DNA of 23,114 nt from an uncultured Rubrobacteraceae bacterium (GTDB taxonomy: Bacteria; Actinomycetota; Rubrobacteria; Rubrobacterales; Rubrobacteraceae), in NCBI GenBank assembly GCA_902806015.1, contig CADCUZ010000139.1, positions 1-23,114 of the forward strand, given 5' to 3'. The position numbers and the translations under genes are program-made. Under the pieces are notes generated by a model. That model searched no databases. It saw nothing but the letters and a program-made list of their open reading frames with translations, and was not told the origin of the DNA. Shown here piece by piece: positions 1 through 8,033 of the stretch (position 1 is its first letter; every line of letters begins with the position of its first letter).

Positions 1-309
1 GGAGCCGGTGCCGTTGACGATGGTGACGTTCTCGGGCGGGACGTGGGAGAGCTCCTCGAAGAGCCAGGGCAGGAGGCGCTCGCGGGGCAGGGCGCGGGTG
101 ATGTCCGGTATCACGACGGCGAGCTGCTCCCCGGCGCCCACGATCTCCTTCAGCGGCGCGGAGCCGATGGGTTCGCGCACCGCCTTCCGGAAGGCCGCCG
201 CCTCGTCCGGCAGACCCTCCTCGGGTCTCGGCGCCAGCACTGTCACGTTGGAGGACGGGATCCGGACGTTCAGGTCGCCTTTGCCGTACTGCAGTTGCGC
301 CTCCACCAT
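1..309 (-). CDS. larA: LarA-type nickel-dependent lactate racemase, N-terminal part (runs off the window)
   Basis: The first 103 codons of a protein of the LarA/DUF2088 family, which interconverts lactate enantiomers or related 2-hydroxyacids with a nickel-pincer cofactor in the cytoplasm. The visible part has the family's N-terminal pattern: an opening YGKGDLNVRIP strand, then a segment ending NPIGS-like (REPIGSAPLKEIV), then the conserved VVIPDITR segment at about residues 71-78. The ATG at 309-307 has a GGGAGG ribosome binding site just upstream. The catalytic His/Lys residues and the cofactor-anchoring lysine lie outside the window. Substrate specificity cannot be told, because many LarA homologues act on other hydroxyacids. 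No lar biosynthesis genes (larB/C/E) are visible here. The family call is firm; the exact reaction is inference. Confidence 0.8.
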   Translation of the reverse strand, partial: MVEAQLQYGKGDLNVRIPSSNVTVLAPRPEEGLPDEAAAFRKAVREPIGSAPLKEIVGAGEQLAVVIPDITRALPRERLLPWLFEELSHVPPENVTIVNGTGS

Positions 310-391
310 CGTAAACCTCCCAGCCTCGCGGACCCCTTTGCCCCGAACCCTATGACGTTGGGCCCATTCTTATACGCGGACCGGCGCCGGG

Positions 392-409
392 GGCCTCGAG
401 GCGGAGGCC
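392..409 (-). terminator. Possible hairpin terminator after the PRC-barrel gene
   Basis: A 6-bp GGCCTC/GAGGCC stem with a 6-nt loop lies 12 nt beyond the stop codon of the PRC-barrel gene, next to a CCGGCGCCGG palindrome. There is no T-run, as is common in GC-rich actinobacteria, so this is only a plausible terminator. Confidence 0.3.
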
Positions 410-421
410 AACGACTCCCGT

Positions 422-1123
422 CTACTCGCGCACGGCGCGGGTCCGCTTGAACACCCTGACGCTCCTGTCGCCCTGGACCTCGTTCTCCTCCCGCCGGCTC
501 CCCTTCTGGTGCGTGGCCGCGGCGGCGGCGTACGGGTCTCCGGCGGTTCCCGTGACCTCTTGCTGGGGGGGGGAAGCCTCCGGCTCGGCGCGACCGGTGT
601 CTTCCAGCGGTATGTCCAGGTTCGTGTCCGTGGACCCGCGCGAGTAGGTCGCCGCCGGACGCTCCGGGGCCCCCGTGCGCTCGCCGTACTCGGTGTCCAC
701 CGAGCGGCGCAGTTCCTCTTCGCGGGAGGCCTCCGCCGAGGAATCGTAGTAGCTGCCGTAGCCGCCGCTGCCCTGCCTGGCGGGGGGGCGCTCCAGGCCG
801 AAGTAGCCGTGGACGCGGTCCTCGTAATCGGGCGTTATGTCGTTGTCGTTGTCGAAGGTCGGGGCGTGCTTTATGGTTTCCTCGTCCGCCGCGACCTCCA
901 CGAGCTTGCGCCGGTCGTTCACGCGGACGAGCTCTATGGGGATCAGGGTGGACTTCATCCCCAGCAGGCCCGTCTTGACGCCTATGTACTCCGGCTCGTC
1001 GTTTTCGTCCACGAAGATGTCGTCCACTTTGCCTATCTTCTCGTAGTGCTGGTCGTAGACGGTGTACTCGCCGTACGCCTGCTCCAACTCCCGGAAGCGG
1101 TCTCCGCTGTTCCCGGCGCTCAT
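422..1123 (-). CDS. PRC-barrel domain protein
   Basis: A 233-residue cytoplasmic protein. Residues about 15-90 form a PRC-barrel (segments YTVYDQHYEKIGKVDDIFVD and EPEYIGVKTGLLGMKSTLIP), a small beta-barrel found in RimM, photosynthetic reaction centre subunit H and many stress proteins of actinobacteria and Deinococcus-type bacteria. The rest is a polar, charged, low-complexity tail rich in Glu, Arg, Ala and Gly, with no recognisable domain. It ends in a short basic segment (SVRVFKRTRAVRE) reminiscent of DUF2382-containing PRC proteins, but a complete DUF2382 is not present. The ATG at 1123 follows an AGGAGG ribosome binding site. The molecular role is unknown; relatives are often general-stress genes. 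Confidence 0.85.
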   Translation of the reverse strand: MSAGNSGDRFRELEQAYGEYTVYDQHYEKIGKVDDIFVDENDEPEYIGVKTGLLGMKSTLIPIELVRVNDRRKLVEVAADEETIKHAPTFDNDNDITPDYEDRVHGYFGLERPPARQGSGGYGSYYDSSAEASREEELRRSVDTEYGERTGAPERPAATYSRGSTDTNLDIPLEDTGRAEPEASPPQQEVTGTAGDPYAAAAATHQKGSRREENEVQGDRSVRVFKRTRAVRE

Positions 1124-1193
1124 ATCGACCTCCTGCTACGGGTTCTCATTCGACTTAGCACTCTTCTTACCCTCGCAGACCAAAACAAAGACC

Positions 1194-1643
1194 CTAGAGA
1201 GAGCCCGCGTCCGCGAGGATCTCATCGGCGTGAGTTTCCGGGGATACCTCAGGGTAGACGCGGGCTATGTTGCCGTCGGGGTCGAGCAGGAAGGTGACGC
1301 GTCTTGCGGAGCCCTTCTCGCTCATGATGCCGAGCGCCTCGGCGGCGCGGCCGCCCTCGTCGGTGAGGAGCGGGAAGTTCAGGCCGTACTTCTCGCGGAA
1401 CTCGCGGTGGGACTCGGGGGAATCCAACGAGACGCCGTAGACCTTTATATCGGCCTCCTGATAGTCGGCCATGCGGTCGCGGAAGGCGCAGGCCTCCTTG
1501 GTGCAGCCGGGGGTGTCGTCCTTGGGGTAGAAGTAGAGGACGGTCCTCTGGCCGGCGAGGTCACCGGGGCCGACGTGGCCCCCGTCCTCGGCCGTGAGGT
1601 CCATCTCGGGCAGGGGCTGACCCTGCTGCGGTAGGTTCGCCAT
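1194..1643 (-). CDS. bcp: Peroxiredoxin, Bcp/PrxQ type (thioredoxin-dependent thiol peroxidase)
   Basis: A 149-residue cytosolic peroxiredoxin that reduces H2O2 and organic hydroperoxides using thioredoxin. The active-site motif is DDTPGCTKEAC with peroxidatic Cys47 and resolving Cys52, the five-residue spacing of atypical 2-Cys PrxQ/Bcp enzymes. The catalytic Thr44 and Pro45 and the later VSPETHADEIL end are also typical. I chose the ATG at 1643 because AAGGAG sits about 7 nt upstream. An in-frame ATG at 1670 adds nine residues, has no ribosome binding site and gives a non-family N-terminus. A TAGACT-like -10 sits further upstream at 1683-1678, with a poor -35. Length is normal for the family and nothing looks broken. 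Confidence 0.93.
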   Translation of the reverse strand: MANLPQQGQPLPEMDLTAEDGGHVGPGDLAGQRTVLYFYPKDDTPGCTKEACAFRDRMADYQEADIKVYGVSLDSPESHREFREKYGLNFPLLTDEGGRAAEALGIMSEKGSARRVTFLLDPDGNIARVYPEVSPETHADEILADAGSL

Positions 1644-1845
1644 CCAGGCTCCTTTTTGGGTGTCCGTCAAACGTAAGTCTACGGGATTCGAGGCGGATCG
1701 CGGGAAGGCCGATCACACCTCCGGCCGGAAAGATCGGGCCCGCAGGGCTGCGCGCCTGGAGATGTGATCTGTGTTAGTGAGGCACGGCCGGTCCGGGCAG
1801 GAGGACGGGCGTCCGCGCGGGTTCCGGTCGAGAGGAAGGGTCTTT

Positions 1846-2290
1846 ATGAGAATGCTTCTGATCCTGGTGGCGCTGACGGCTATGTTCTGCTCGTCGGCGC
1901 GTGCAAACCCTTTAAAGACGAAAGGTCTTTCACGAAGAAGGCGCCCGAGGAGGCGGAGCAGCCCTCCGCCGTCGAGACGGTGCGTACGAGCAGCCGGTCG
2001 AAGGGCTCGTCACGAGCAAGATCCCCGTGGGGGTGTGGCTCGACGGGCAGAACCGCGTCCGCCGCCGCGCGATGGAGACGCCTGTGGCGGTGGCTGGGAA
2101 CGCCTCTTATCCGGGGACGCCGGAGGGCGGCAAGATGCGGACGAGCCTCGTCACCCAGAACTACTACTTTGGCACGCCGGTAGACGTTCAGGCTCCGCCG
2201 CAGGGCCAGACCACGGACGGCTCCAAGATGCCCTCCGAGCAGCAGCCGGTGGCGCAGTATCCGCGGCCTTTGGCAGTCGGCGAGCTACGA
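1846..2290 (+). pseudogene. Remnant of an LppX/LprG-like lipoprotein gene
   Basis: Pieces of one lipoprotein are readable in different frames. An ATG at 1846, preceded by AGGAAGG, opens a hydrophobic signal segment (MRMLLILVALTA). The reading then has to shift by one base near 1888-1895 to give LLVGAC, a lipobox with the cysteine to be lipidated, followed by a charged linker and SAVETV. A third frame, from about 1977, carries a C-terminal module (IPVGVWLDGQNRVRR ... YYFGTPVDVQAPPQGQTTD). The GTPVDVQAPP ending is characteristic of actinobacterial LppX/LprAFG-like lipoproteins. Roughly the middle 100 residues expected between the two parts are absent, so at least one frameshift plus an internal deletion is needed. 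No clear original stop is left. Decay rather than sequencing error is likely because a whole segment is missing. Confidence 0.65.
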
Positions 2291-2321
2291 GGATCCGACC
2301 GTCGAAGGCCGCTCCGGCTTC

Positions 2322-3325
2322 TCAGCCGGGCGGCTGACGTTCCCCGGAGTAGTACCGGGCGAGGACGGGCGCGGTTATGCTTGCGACCATCCCGGCCTGT
2401 TCGGGGGTCAGGTCCTCCGTCCAGCCGCCGGGGCTGCCCTTCCGGTAAAACTTGCCGGCCCCCTTCTCCTTCCCGGGGATGTTCTTCCAGGCGTGCTTCT
2501 CGACCACGCGGGCGAGTTCCGCCTCCTCGGCCGGGATGCCGAGGGTCGAGTAGACCCGGCGCATAATGCCCGGGGTGTCGGCGACCAGGTCCTCGTAGCG
2601 GACCAGGACCTTCGGTCCTTCGTGGGCGTCGAAGGCTTCCTGGGCGAGCTCCATGAGCCGGGCGTAGCGTTTGGCCTGGCTCTTGACGAAGGCGTCCGGC
2701 CTGTCGTCCGCGGAGGTGTTTTTTTCTGCTGGCCGCGGCCCTTCTGGGCCTTCTCGGCCCAACTGCCCTCCCTGGCTGCGTCCATCTTCGAGGAGATGAC
2801 GTCTCGGGGGTCTCGGACGAGCAGAATCATTCGGCTTTCCGGCAGGGCTTGGAGGAGGAGGGGGGAACCGAGGGTGCCGTGGGGCTCTTTGACGACAAGG
2901 TACCTGTCCCCGCCTACCCCAGGAAACCTGGTCCCGACGGAGTCCAGGACGAAGTGGCGGACCGGCCCCAGCCAGAGTTCCTTCTCGCCACCGAGGACGA
3001 AGTGCGCGTCCTTTCTCCTCGCCCGGGCCCGTTCGAAGTAGAGGTGGCCGAATAGGTAGCCGACCATCGGCTCGTGCCACCAGGAGTGACCCCTCACGTC
3101 GGCCATCATGGCCCCGAGCCAGGTGCTCCCCGTTCGCGCGGAGCCGAAAATCCAGACCAGGTTGGCCGGGTCCGTCCCACCCCCGGAGGGCCGGTCTTGG
3201 GGCTTGCCTATGCGGCGCATGCCCCTCGAAATCCTCCGCCACGCCCGCGCGAGGCCCCACTTGACGCCGCGGGCGGTTCGGTACAAGACGCGATCCACTG
3301 CCACCCCCTGCACACCTTCCTCCAA
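2322..3325 (-). pseudogene. Sulfotransferase-family gene split by a -1 frameshift at A7
   Basis: Two overlapping frames together make one PAPS-dependent sulfotransferase of about 334 residues. The upstream frame carries the 5'-phosphosulfate-binding loop FGSARTGSTWLG (about residues 58-69) and the 3'-phosphate-binding motif VRDPRDVISSKMD. The downstream frame carries the C-terminal half (VLVRYEDLV, HAWKNIPGKEKGAGKFYRKG and a normal end). The frames meet at a run of seven A on the coding strand (positions 2725-2719 as read). One extra A would restore a continuous protein. The upstream frame otherwise runs into arginine/proline-rich nonsense and stops at 2408. The start is uncertain: TTG at 3325 is the longest, but GGAGG inside those first codons better fits GTG at 3313. 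The lesion may be a real mutation, a sequencing error or slippage. Confidence 0.75.
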
Positions 3326-3372
3326 TGAGCCTGGGCGGAGATTAGAGGAGTTTGCGCCCCCTGTAAAGCGCG

Positions 3373-4869
3373 CTACGACGGGCCGGTGTGGCGGCCCACG
3401 ACCTCCATAACGTCGAGGTTTGGGTCGAGCTTTCGAGTTATGCCGTCGAGTAGGCCGATGGCGCGGCCCACGAGGAGCAGCCTGGGCGGGAGGTCGCCCA
3501 CGCTCGTCCCGAGGTTGCGGCCGAGCTCCCCGAGTTCGGGCCGGGCCTCCTCCCGACCCCCTCCGAGCAAGACGCCGACGACCCCCAGCAGGGTCTCCAC
3601 GTCCGTCTGGGGTCCCACCGGCAGCCCCGCATCCCTGAGGGAGGCGGTCAGCCCGTCGAGGTTCCCGCCCCTCATGGCCCCGACCATCCGGGCCAGGACG
3701 CCGACGAAAGAATCCTCTAGCTCCAGGGTGAGGCCGTGGTCGAGCAGGCCCAGGCGCGGTCCGTCAGGTCCGGGCTGCACGAGGAGGTTACCGGGGTGGG
3801 GGTCGGCGTGCAGGACGCCGTGCCGGAAGAGTCCCTCCGCGAAAGCGTCGTTCAGCCTCTTTGCGACCTCGCCGGGGTCTACACCGGCCGCGACGAGGGC
3901 CTCGCGGTCGGAAATCCTAATCCCCTCCACGAAGTCCATGACGAGCAGGCGCCCCGTGGTGAGGACCTCCACCACACCAGGCACGATCACGTCCGTCCGG
4001 TGCGAGAGCGCCTGCCGGAGGGTCGTCATGGCCCGGGCTTCGCGGCGGAAGTCCAGCTCCAGGGGCAGGGTCCAGCGGAGGTATTCGGCTATGGGTCGGA
4101 GCCGGATCCGGGGCTCTAGGCGGGCGATGGCGTCGAAGATGGTCTCGAGGGCGTCGAGGTCGGCCTCGATGAGGTCCGCGACGCCGGGGTACTGGACCTT
4201 AACCGCCACCGCGCGGCCGTCGCGCAGCGTCGCGCGGTGGACCTGGGCGATGGAGGCGGCGGCGACGGGCTCGCGGTCCAAGCGGGAGAAGACCTCGGGA
4301 ATCGGGCGGCCGAGCTCGCGGGCTATGGCGGCATCCACCGTTTCGGAGGGCTGGGGCGGGACGCGGTCCTGAAGAGAGGAGAGCTCCCCCGTGTAGGCGG
4401 CGGGCAGGAGGTCCGGTCGCGAGGAGGCGAACTGGCCGGCCTTGATCAGGGTCCCCCCCAGCGCCTCCGCCGCGTCTAGCAGACGCCCTGCCCCCCGCCG
4501 GTGCGCGAGCTCCCAATCCTCCCCGCGAACGGTCCTGGGTAGCCACCGTTCCCGCTCCCTGAGCGTCGCGTACCCCAGGTACAGGTCCGCCGCGAGCGTT
4601 GCGAGGACCAGCGCCCTCGCCGAGGGCGCTGGTCCTCGCAACGCCACGCCCGTCGGGCCCGCGCGACCCGCCCGTTCCGTCGCCGCCAGGTTGGCGCCCG
4701 TCCACAGGAACCACTGCGCCCGCGAGAGGTCGCCCAGGCGGAAGGCGGCGACGGGGTCCGTTGCCCCGTCGGCTAAAGCGTCCCGCGTCTCGGCGGCGGA
4801 GCGCCGGGCGGCCTTCCTCAGCACCTCCCGGGCCCCGAGGGCTGCGTCGCCCCACGGGCCGAACGTCAT
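3373..4869 (-). CDS. UbiB/AarF/ABC1 family atypical kinase
   Basis: A 498-residue protein-kinase-like ATPase of the UbiB family, which supports quinone and lipid metabolism at the membrane in other bacteria. Visible hallmarks are the KxGQ motif LIKAGQF (residues 143-146) that replaces the glycine-loop function, the A-rich loop AAASIAQVH (203-211), the VAVKVQYPGV strand with Lys224, the catalytic HADPHPGN (354-361), and DHG (377-379) in place of the kinase DFG, as is usual for UbiB. ATG 4869 follows GGAAGGAG. There is a good -10 (TATACT) at 4900-4895. Unusual is a 49-nt perfect palindrome that codes for residues about 76-92, just before the kinase-like core. The frame runs through it without interruption. 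The substrate is not known. Confidence 0.9.
   Translation of the reverse strand: MTFGPWGDAALGAREVLRKAARRSAAETRDALADGATDPVAAFRLGDLSRAQWFLWTGANLAATERAGRAGPTGVALRGPAPSARALVLATLAADLYLGYATLRERERWLPRTVRGEDWELAHRRGAGRLLDAAEALGGTLIKAGQFASSRPDLLPAAYTGELSSLQDRVPPQPSETVDAAIARELGRPIPEVFSRLDREPVAAASIAQVHRATLRDGRAVAVKVQYPGVADLIEADLDALETIFDAIARLEPRIRLRPIAEYLRWTLPLELDFRREARAMTTLRQALSHRTDVIVPGVVEVLTTGRLLVMDFVEGIRISDREALVAAGVDPGEVAKRLNDAFAEGLFRHGVLHADPHPGNLLVQPGPDGPRLGLLDHGLTLELEDSFVGVLARMVGAMRGGNLDGLTASLRDAGLPVGPQTDVETLLGVVGVLLGGGREEARPELGELGRNLGTSVGDLPPRLLLVGRAIGLLDGITRKLDPNLDVMEVVGRHTGPS
4596..4644. repeat. Perfect palindrome, 24-bp arms, 1-nt centre, inside the UbiB gene
   Basis: The left arm at 4596-4619 and right arm at 4621-4644 are exact reverse complements around a single C at 4620. 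The arm begins GCGTTGCGAGGACCAGCGCC. Pairing stops at 4595/4645. It lies within the coding sequence (residues about 76-92, reading RGPAPSARALVLAT). It would extrude as a near loop-free hairpin. A second palindrome with the same design lies at 22386-22430. Confidence 0.95.
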
Positions 4870-4894
4870 GTCTCTCCTTCCGGCATGGTCGGTG

Positions 4895-4900
4895 AGTATA
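4895..4900 (-). promoter_or_regulatory. -10 element for the UbiB-family gene
   Basis: TATACT on the minus strand, 25 nt before the ATG, with a weak ACACTC at the -35 distance (17-nt spacer). Transcription would start about 20 nt upstream of the start codon. Confidence 0.5.
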
Positions 4901-4977
4901 CGCGGGGGAGGGCCGGCGAGTGTGGACCCCTACGCCGGGTGGGCGAGCCCGGCCTTGTGCGAACCGCTTAGGGCCGG

Positions 4978-5007
4978 TTGAGGGGGCGGCTTCGCCTTTG
5001 TTATGCT
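4978..5007 (+). promoter_or_regulatory. Probable promoter for the EamA transporter
   Basis: TTGAGG (4978-4983) and TATGCT (5002-5007) are separated by 18 nt. This predicts an untranslated leader of about 170 nt before the GTG at 5184. No known riboswitch is recognisable in that leader. Confidence 0.45.
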
Positions 5008-5183
5008 GCGTCCGCCTTCCGAGCGCCCATGGTCTCTCCCGGACCGGAGGGGTGAACCCGGCGCGCCCGAAGCCCCTTCGTGGGGACGGACGGCGCACCA
5101 CTTTGGGGACGCAGAAGGCCCGGGGGCGTGACGAGTGTGGGCCTCGCCGTAGGGCAGGGTCCTCTGCCAAAAGGAGCGTGACC

Positions 5184-6059
5184 GTGACCCTCTTCGCCCT
5201 GGGCCTCGTGCTTGTCTCCGGCATTCTCCACGCCACCTGGAACCTCCTGGCCAAACGCGCCAGCGGCGACGCCGGCGGACCCGCCTTCGTCTGGCTCTAC
5301 AGCGCGCTCTCGACGGTGATCTTCGCGCCGCTGGCGGTCGGCGTCGTTGTTCTAGGAGGCGCTCGCCTCGGCGCCCTGGGGTTGCTCTTCGTGCTCGGCA
5401 CGGGGGCGTTGCACGTGGGATACTTTCTCTCCCTGCAACGGGGCTACCGGGTGGGGGACCTCTCGGTCGTCTACCCCCTTGCCCGGGGCACGGGTCCCCT
5501 GCTCGCGAGCGGGGCCGGGATCCTTTTTTTCGGGGAGCGCGCCGGCCCGGTGGCCGTGGTGGGCATCCTCCTGATCGTCGCCGGGGTGTTCCTGTTGGCG
5601 TGGGAACCGAACCGCGGGCGAAAATCCGCCGATGGGAGGTGGCTCGGGGTGGCCTTCGGCCTACTAACCGGCGTCTTCGTCGCCGCCTACACCCTGTGGG
5701 ACAAGTACGCCGTCAGCGAGCTCTTGCTCTCGCCCATCCTCTACTACTGGGCTTCCCTTCTGGTCCAGACCATCGTCCTCCTGCCGGTGGCGCTCCGGAG
5801 GAGAGAGGAGGTCCGCCGCGCCTGGAGCTCCCGCTGGCCTGAGACGCTGGGCGTGGCGGTGTTGAGCCCCCTCGCCTACCTGCTGGTGCTCACGGCGCTG
5901 GTGTTCGCCCCAGTGAGCCGCGTCGCCCCCGCCCGGGAGATAGGCATCCTCTTCGGGGCGCTTCTGGGCGGGAGCCTGCTGGCGGAAGGCGGCCTGGGTC
6001 GTCGGTTGGTGGCATCCCTGTGTTTGGTCCTGGGGATCGTGTCCCTGGCCGTCGGTTAA
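5184..6059 (+). CDS. EamA/DMT-superfamily transporter
   Basis: A 291-residue inner-membrane permease of the drug/metabolite transporter superfamily, with about ten membrane helices in two EamA repeats (roughly residues 5-137 and 148-291). The first repeat shows ILHATWNLLAKRA and DLSVVYPLARGTGPLL; the second repeats the pattern (VAAYTLWDKYAV, APVSRVAPAREIGILFGALLGG). The substrate cannot be told. I set the start at GTG 5184: GGAG at 5173-5176 is 7 nt upstream and the protein then begins directly with the first helix (MTLFALGLVLVSGILHATWN). The frame stays open upstream to 4920, but that extension is arginine-rich, has no ribosome binding site and covers the promoter region. A GC hairpin follows the stop. 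Confidence 0.88.
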   Translation: MTLFALGLVLVSGILHATWNLLAKRASGDAGGPAFVWLYSALSTVIFAPLAVGVVVLGGARLGALGLLFVLGTGALHVGYFLSLQRGYRVGDLSVVYPLARGTGPLLASGAGILFFGERAGPVAVVGILLIVAGVFLLAWEPNRGRKSADGRWLGVAFGLLTGVFVAAYTLWDKYAVSELLLSPILYYWASLLVQTIVLLPVALRRREEVRRAWSSRWPETLGVAVLSPLAYLLVLTALVFAPVSRVAPAREIGILFGALLGGSLLAEGGLGRRLVASLCLVLGIVSLAVG

Positions 6060-6063
6060 AGCA

Positions 6064-6078
6064 CCCCCGTCCCGGGGG
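6064..6078 (+). terminator. Possible GC hairpin terminator after the EamA gene
   Basis: A 6-bp CCCCCG/CGGGGG stem with a 3-nt loop starts 5 nt after the EamA stop codon. It lacks a T-run. Confidence 0.4.
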
Positions 6079-6197
6079 CCGTGGCGAGTCTCGTCGCCGG
6101 CCCTTGCCCGGCGTCGGTGCCTTGGACCGCGCCCTTCGTCGGCGCGCGGTCCGCTATGCTGGGGGTTGACGGGCAAAGAAGACCGGAGGTCGGACCC

Positions 6198-6781
6198 GTG
6201 CAAGGAACGGTAGCCGCGGTCAGCCGCAGCGCGACGCACACCTCCAGCAAATCGAACGGGAAGAGCATCCGGCTCCTGGCCGGGCTGGGCGTCGATAGGC
6301 GACGCGCGCACCTGGGAGAGATCGTCAGGCACCGCTCTAGGGTGAGGCAGGACCCGACGCGGCTTAACCTGCGGCAGGTGCTCCTGGTCCGCGCCGAGCT
6401 CCACGACGAACTGCGGGCCGCCGGCTTCCGTGCCTCGGCGGGCCAGATGGGCGAGAACGTCACCACCCGCGGCACCGACCTGCTCGGTCTGCCCCCGGGA
6501 ACCACGCTGCGCCTCGGCGAAGCGGCGTCGGTCGAGGTGACGGGCCTGCGCAGCCCCTGCAGGCAGCTGGACAACCTCCAGCGGGGCCTCATGAAGGCCG
6601 TGCTGGACCGCGACGAACGGGGGGCAACCTCGCCCGCAAGGCCGGCATCATGGGCCCCGTCCTCACCGGCGGCGAGTTACCACCCGAGGACGAGATAAGG
6701 GTCGTCCTGCCCCCCGGACTGCGCCGCCCGCTCGATAAAATCTCAAGGGCCTCCTCGGACCCGCCCGCCGCACCGGCGTAG
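6198..6781 (+). pseudogene. MOSC-domain protein gene with a frameshift at G6
   Basis: MOSC domains (molybdenum cofactor sulfurase C-terminal type) carry sulfur for metallo-enzymes and detoxification. GTG 6198 lies 7 nt after GGAGGT and opens QGTVAAVSRSATHT. The family core follows: HRSRVRQDPTRLNLRQV, GQMGENVTTRGTDLL and VEVTGLRSPCRQLDNLQRGL, with the conserved Cys in the SPC motif. After MKAVLDRDERG the frame goes wrong. From 6623 another frame supplies the normal C-terminus (NLARKAGIMGPVLTGGELPP) and stops at 6781. The switch lies in six G at 6619-6624; losing two G gives the usual RGNL junction and gaining one gives RGGNL. The pieces total about 194 residues, a normal length. A TATGCT -10 lies at 6155-6160. 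Confidence 0.75.
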
Positions 6782-6807
6782 ACAGGGGATGGATCCCGTA
6801 GCATAGT
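6779..6807 (+). promoter_or_regulatory. Probable promoter for the alpha/beta hydrolase
   Basis: TAGACA (6779-6784) and CATAGT (6802-6807) are spaced by 17 nt. The -35 overlaps the end of the MOSC reading frame. The expected leader is about 17 nt. Confidence 0.5.
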
Positions 6808-6830
6808 TAGCGTCGGAAAGGGTCGTCTCC

Positions 6831-8018
6831 GTGGGGGAGGCTTTGCGGGTGCGGAGGGAGAAAAAATTCAGGCGTCGGCGCCGACTTGCGCTCTTGCTCG
6901 TGCTCCTCACGGTCGGGCTCGGGGTGGTCCTCGCTTTATGGTCGTGGTTGGACGCGCAGGCGCGGGCGGTGGTCGTGATCTCCTCCGTTCTCGACGCCCC
7001 GGTCCTCACGCCCGCGACCGAGGTCGTCAGCGGCGAGCCGCGGTTCGCGGACGAGACCGTGGCCGGAAACCCCGCCCTCGTCGTGAGGCCCGCGGGGGAG
7101 GGCCCGTGGCCGGCCGTGTTCTTCGCCAACGGCACGATCCCCGAGGGCCGAAAGTTGCCCGAGGCGCGGCGGCTGGCGGAGGGGCTCGCCAGGGCCGGTT
7201 ACCTCGTGGTCGTGCCCGATCTGCCGGGGCTGACGGAGGACAGGATCACCCCCGGGAGCGTCGCCGAGACCGCCGACGTTGCCCGCGCCATACCGGGCCG
7301 TCCGGACGTGGCGAACGATAGGGTCGCCCTGGTCGGCATCTCGACGGGCGCCACCCTCGCCCTTCTCGCCGCCGAGAGGCGGGACGTCGGGGAACGGGTC
7401 TCTGTCGTGGCCGGTGTCGCACCCTACTCGGACATCCGAACCGTGGTTAACGTAGCCACCACCGGTCGCTACGAGAGCGGAGACGGGTCTTTCGTCCGCC
7501 ACGAGGCCGACCCCTTCCTCTCCTACGTCGTCGCCCGCTCGCTGGTGGCCGCGCTGCCCTCAGACGACGACCGGCGGGCCCTGTCCGCCGAGATAGAGGG
7601 CGTCGGCCGCGAGAACCCGAACCCCCTGGGCGGCCTCCGCCTGCGCCGGACCGAAGACCTCGGACCGGCGTCGCAAGACGTCCTCGCGCTGCTCGCCAAC
7701 AGGGACCCGGCCCGCTTCGACGACCTCTACGCGGCGCTGCCGAAGGGGGTCGAGAAGGATCTTCGATTCTTCTCGCCGCTCGCCGGCGCGGGCCGCATAG
7801 AGGTCCCCGTCGAGGTCGCCACCGGCCCGCAGGACAAGTACTTTCCGGCCTCCGAGTCCCGCAACCTGGGGGGCATCGCGCCGGATCTCCGCGTCACCGT
7901 CACGCCGGCCATTGACCACGCCGAGCCGGATCTCTCACCAGGGGACCCGGCCGCCATCGCAGAGCTCAATGCCTTTATGGTCCGCTCGCTGCGGGAGGCG
8001 CGGGTCGCCGAGGACTGA
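6831..8018 (+). CDS. Membrane-anchored alpha/beta hydrolase (dienelactone-hydrolase-like)
   Basis: 395 residues. A basic N-terminus (RRRRR at about 14-18) precedes one membrane helix (about 19-39), so the enzyme is anchored with its catalytic domain outside. The hydrolase fold begins near residue 75 (VVRPAGEGPWPAVFFANG). The nucleophile elbow is GISTG with Ser171. A C-terminal segment VATGPQDKYFPASES and AIDHAEPDL supply the likely acid Asp and catalytic His. These are the parts of a serine hydrolase triad, but the substrate is unknown. GTG 6831 is the only sensible start before the helix; the upstream AAAGGG is a modest ribosome binding site. The gene converges with the arginase-family gene, leaving 15 nt between the stops. 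Confidence 0.82.
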   Translation: MGEALRVRREKKFRRRRRLALLLVLLTVGLGVVLALWSWLDAQARAVVVISSVLDAPVLTPATEVVSGEPRFADETVAGNPALVVRPAGEGPWPAVFFANGTIPEGRKLPEARRLAEGLARAGYLVVVPDLPGLTEDRITPGSVAETADVARAIPGRPDVANDRVALVGISTGATLALLAAERRDVGERVSVVAGVAPYSDIRTVVNVATTGRYESGDGSFVRHEADPFLSYVVARSLVAALPSDDDRRALSAEIEGVGRENPNPLGGLRLRRTEDLGPASQDVLALLANRDPARFDDLYAALPKGVEKDLRFFSPLAGAGRIEVPVEVATGPQDKYFPASESRNLGGIAPDLRVTVTPAIDHAEPDLSPGDPAAIAELNAFMVRSLREARVAED

Positions 8019-8033
8019 GACGGTATCGAAGGG

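Noticed and set aside
4920..5183. Extending the EamA protein to 4920
   Set aside because: The extension is arginine-rich, lacks a ribosome binding site and covers the promoter; GTG 5184 starts at the first helix.
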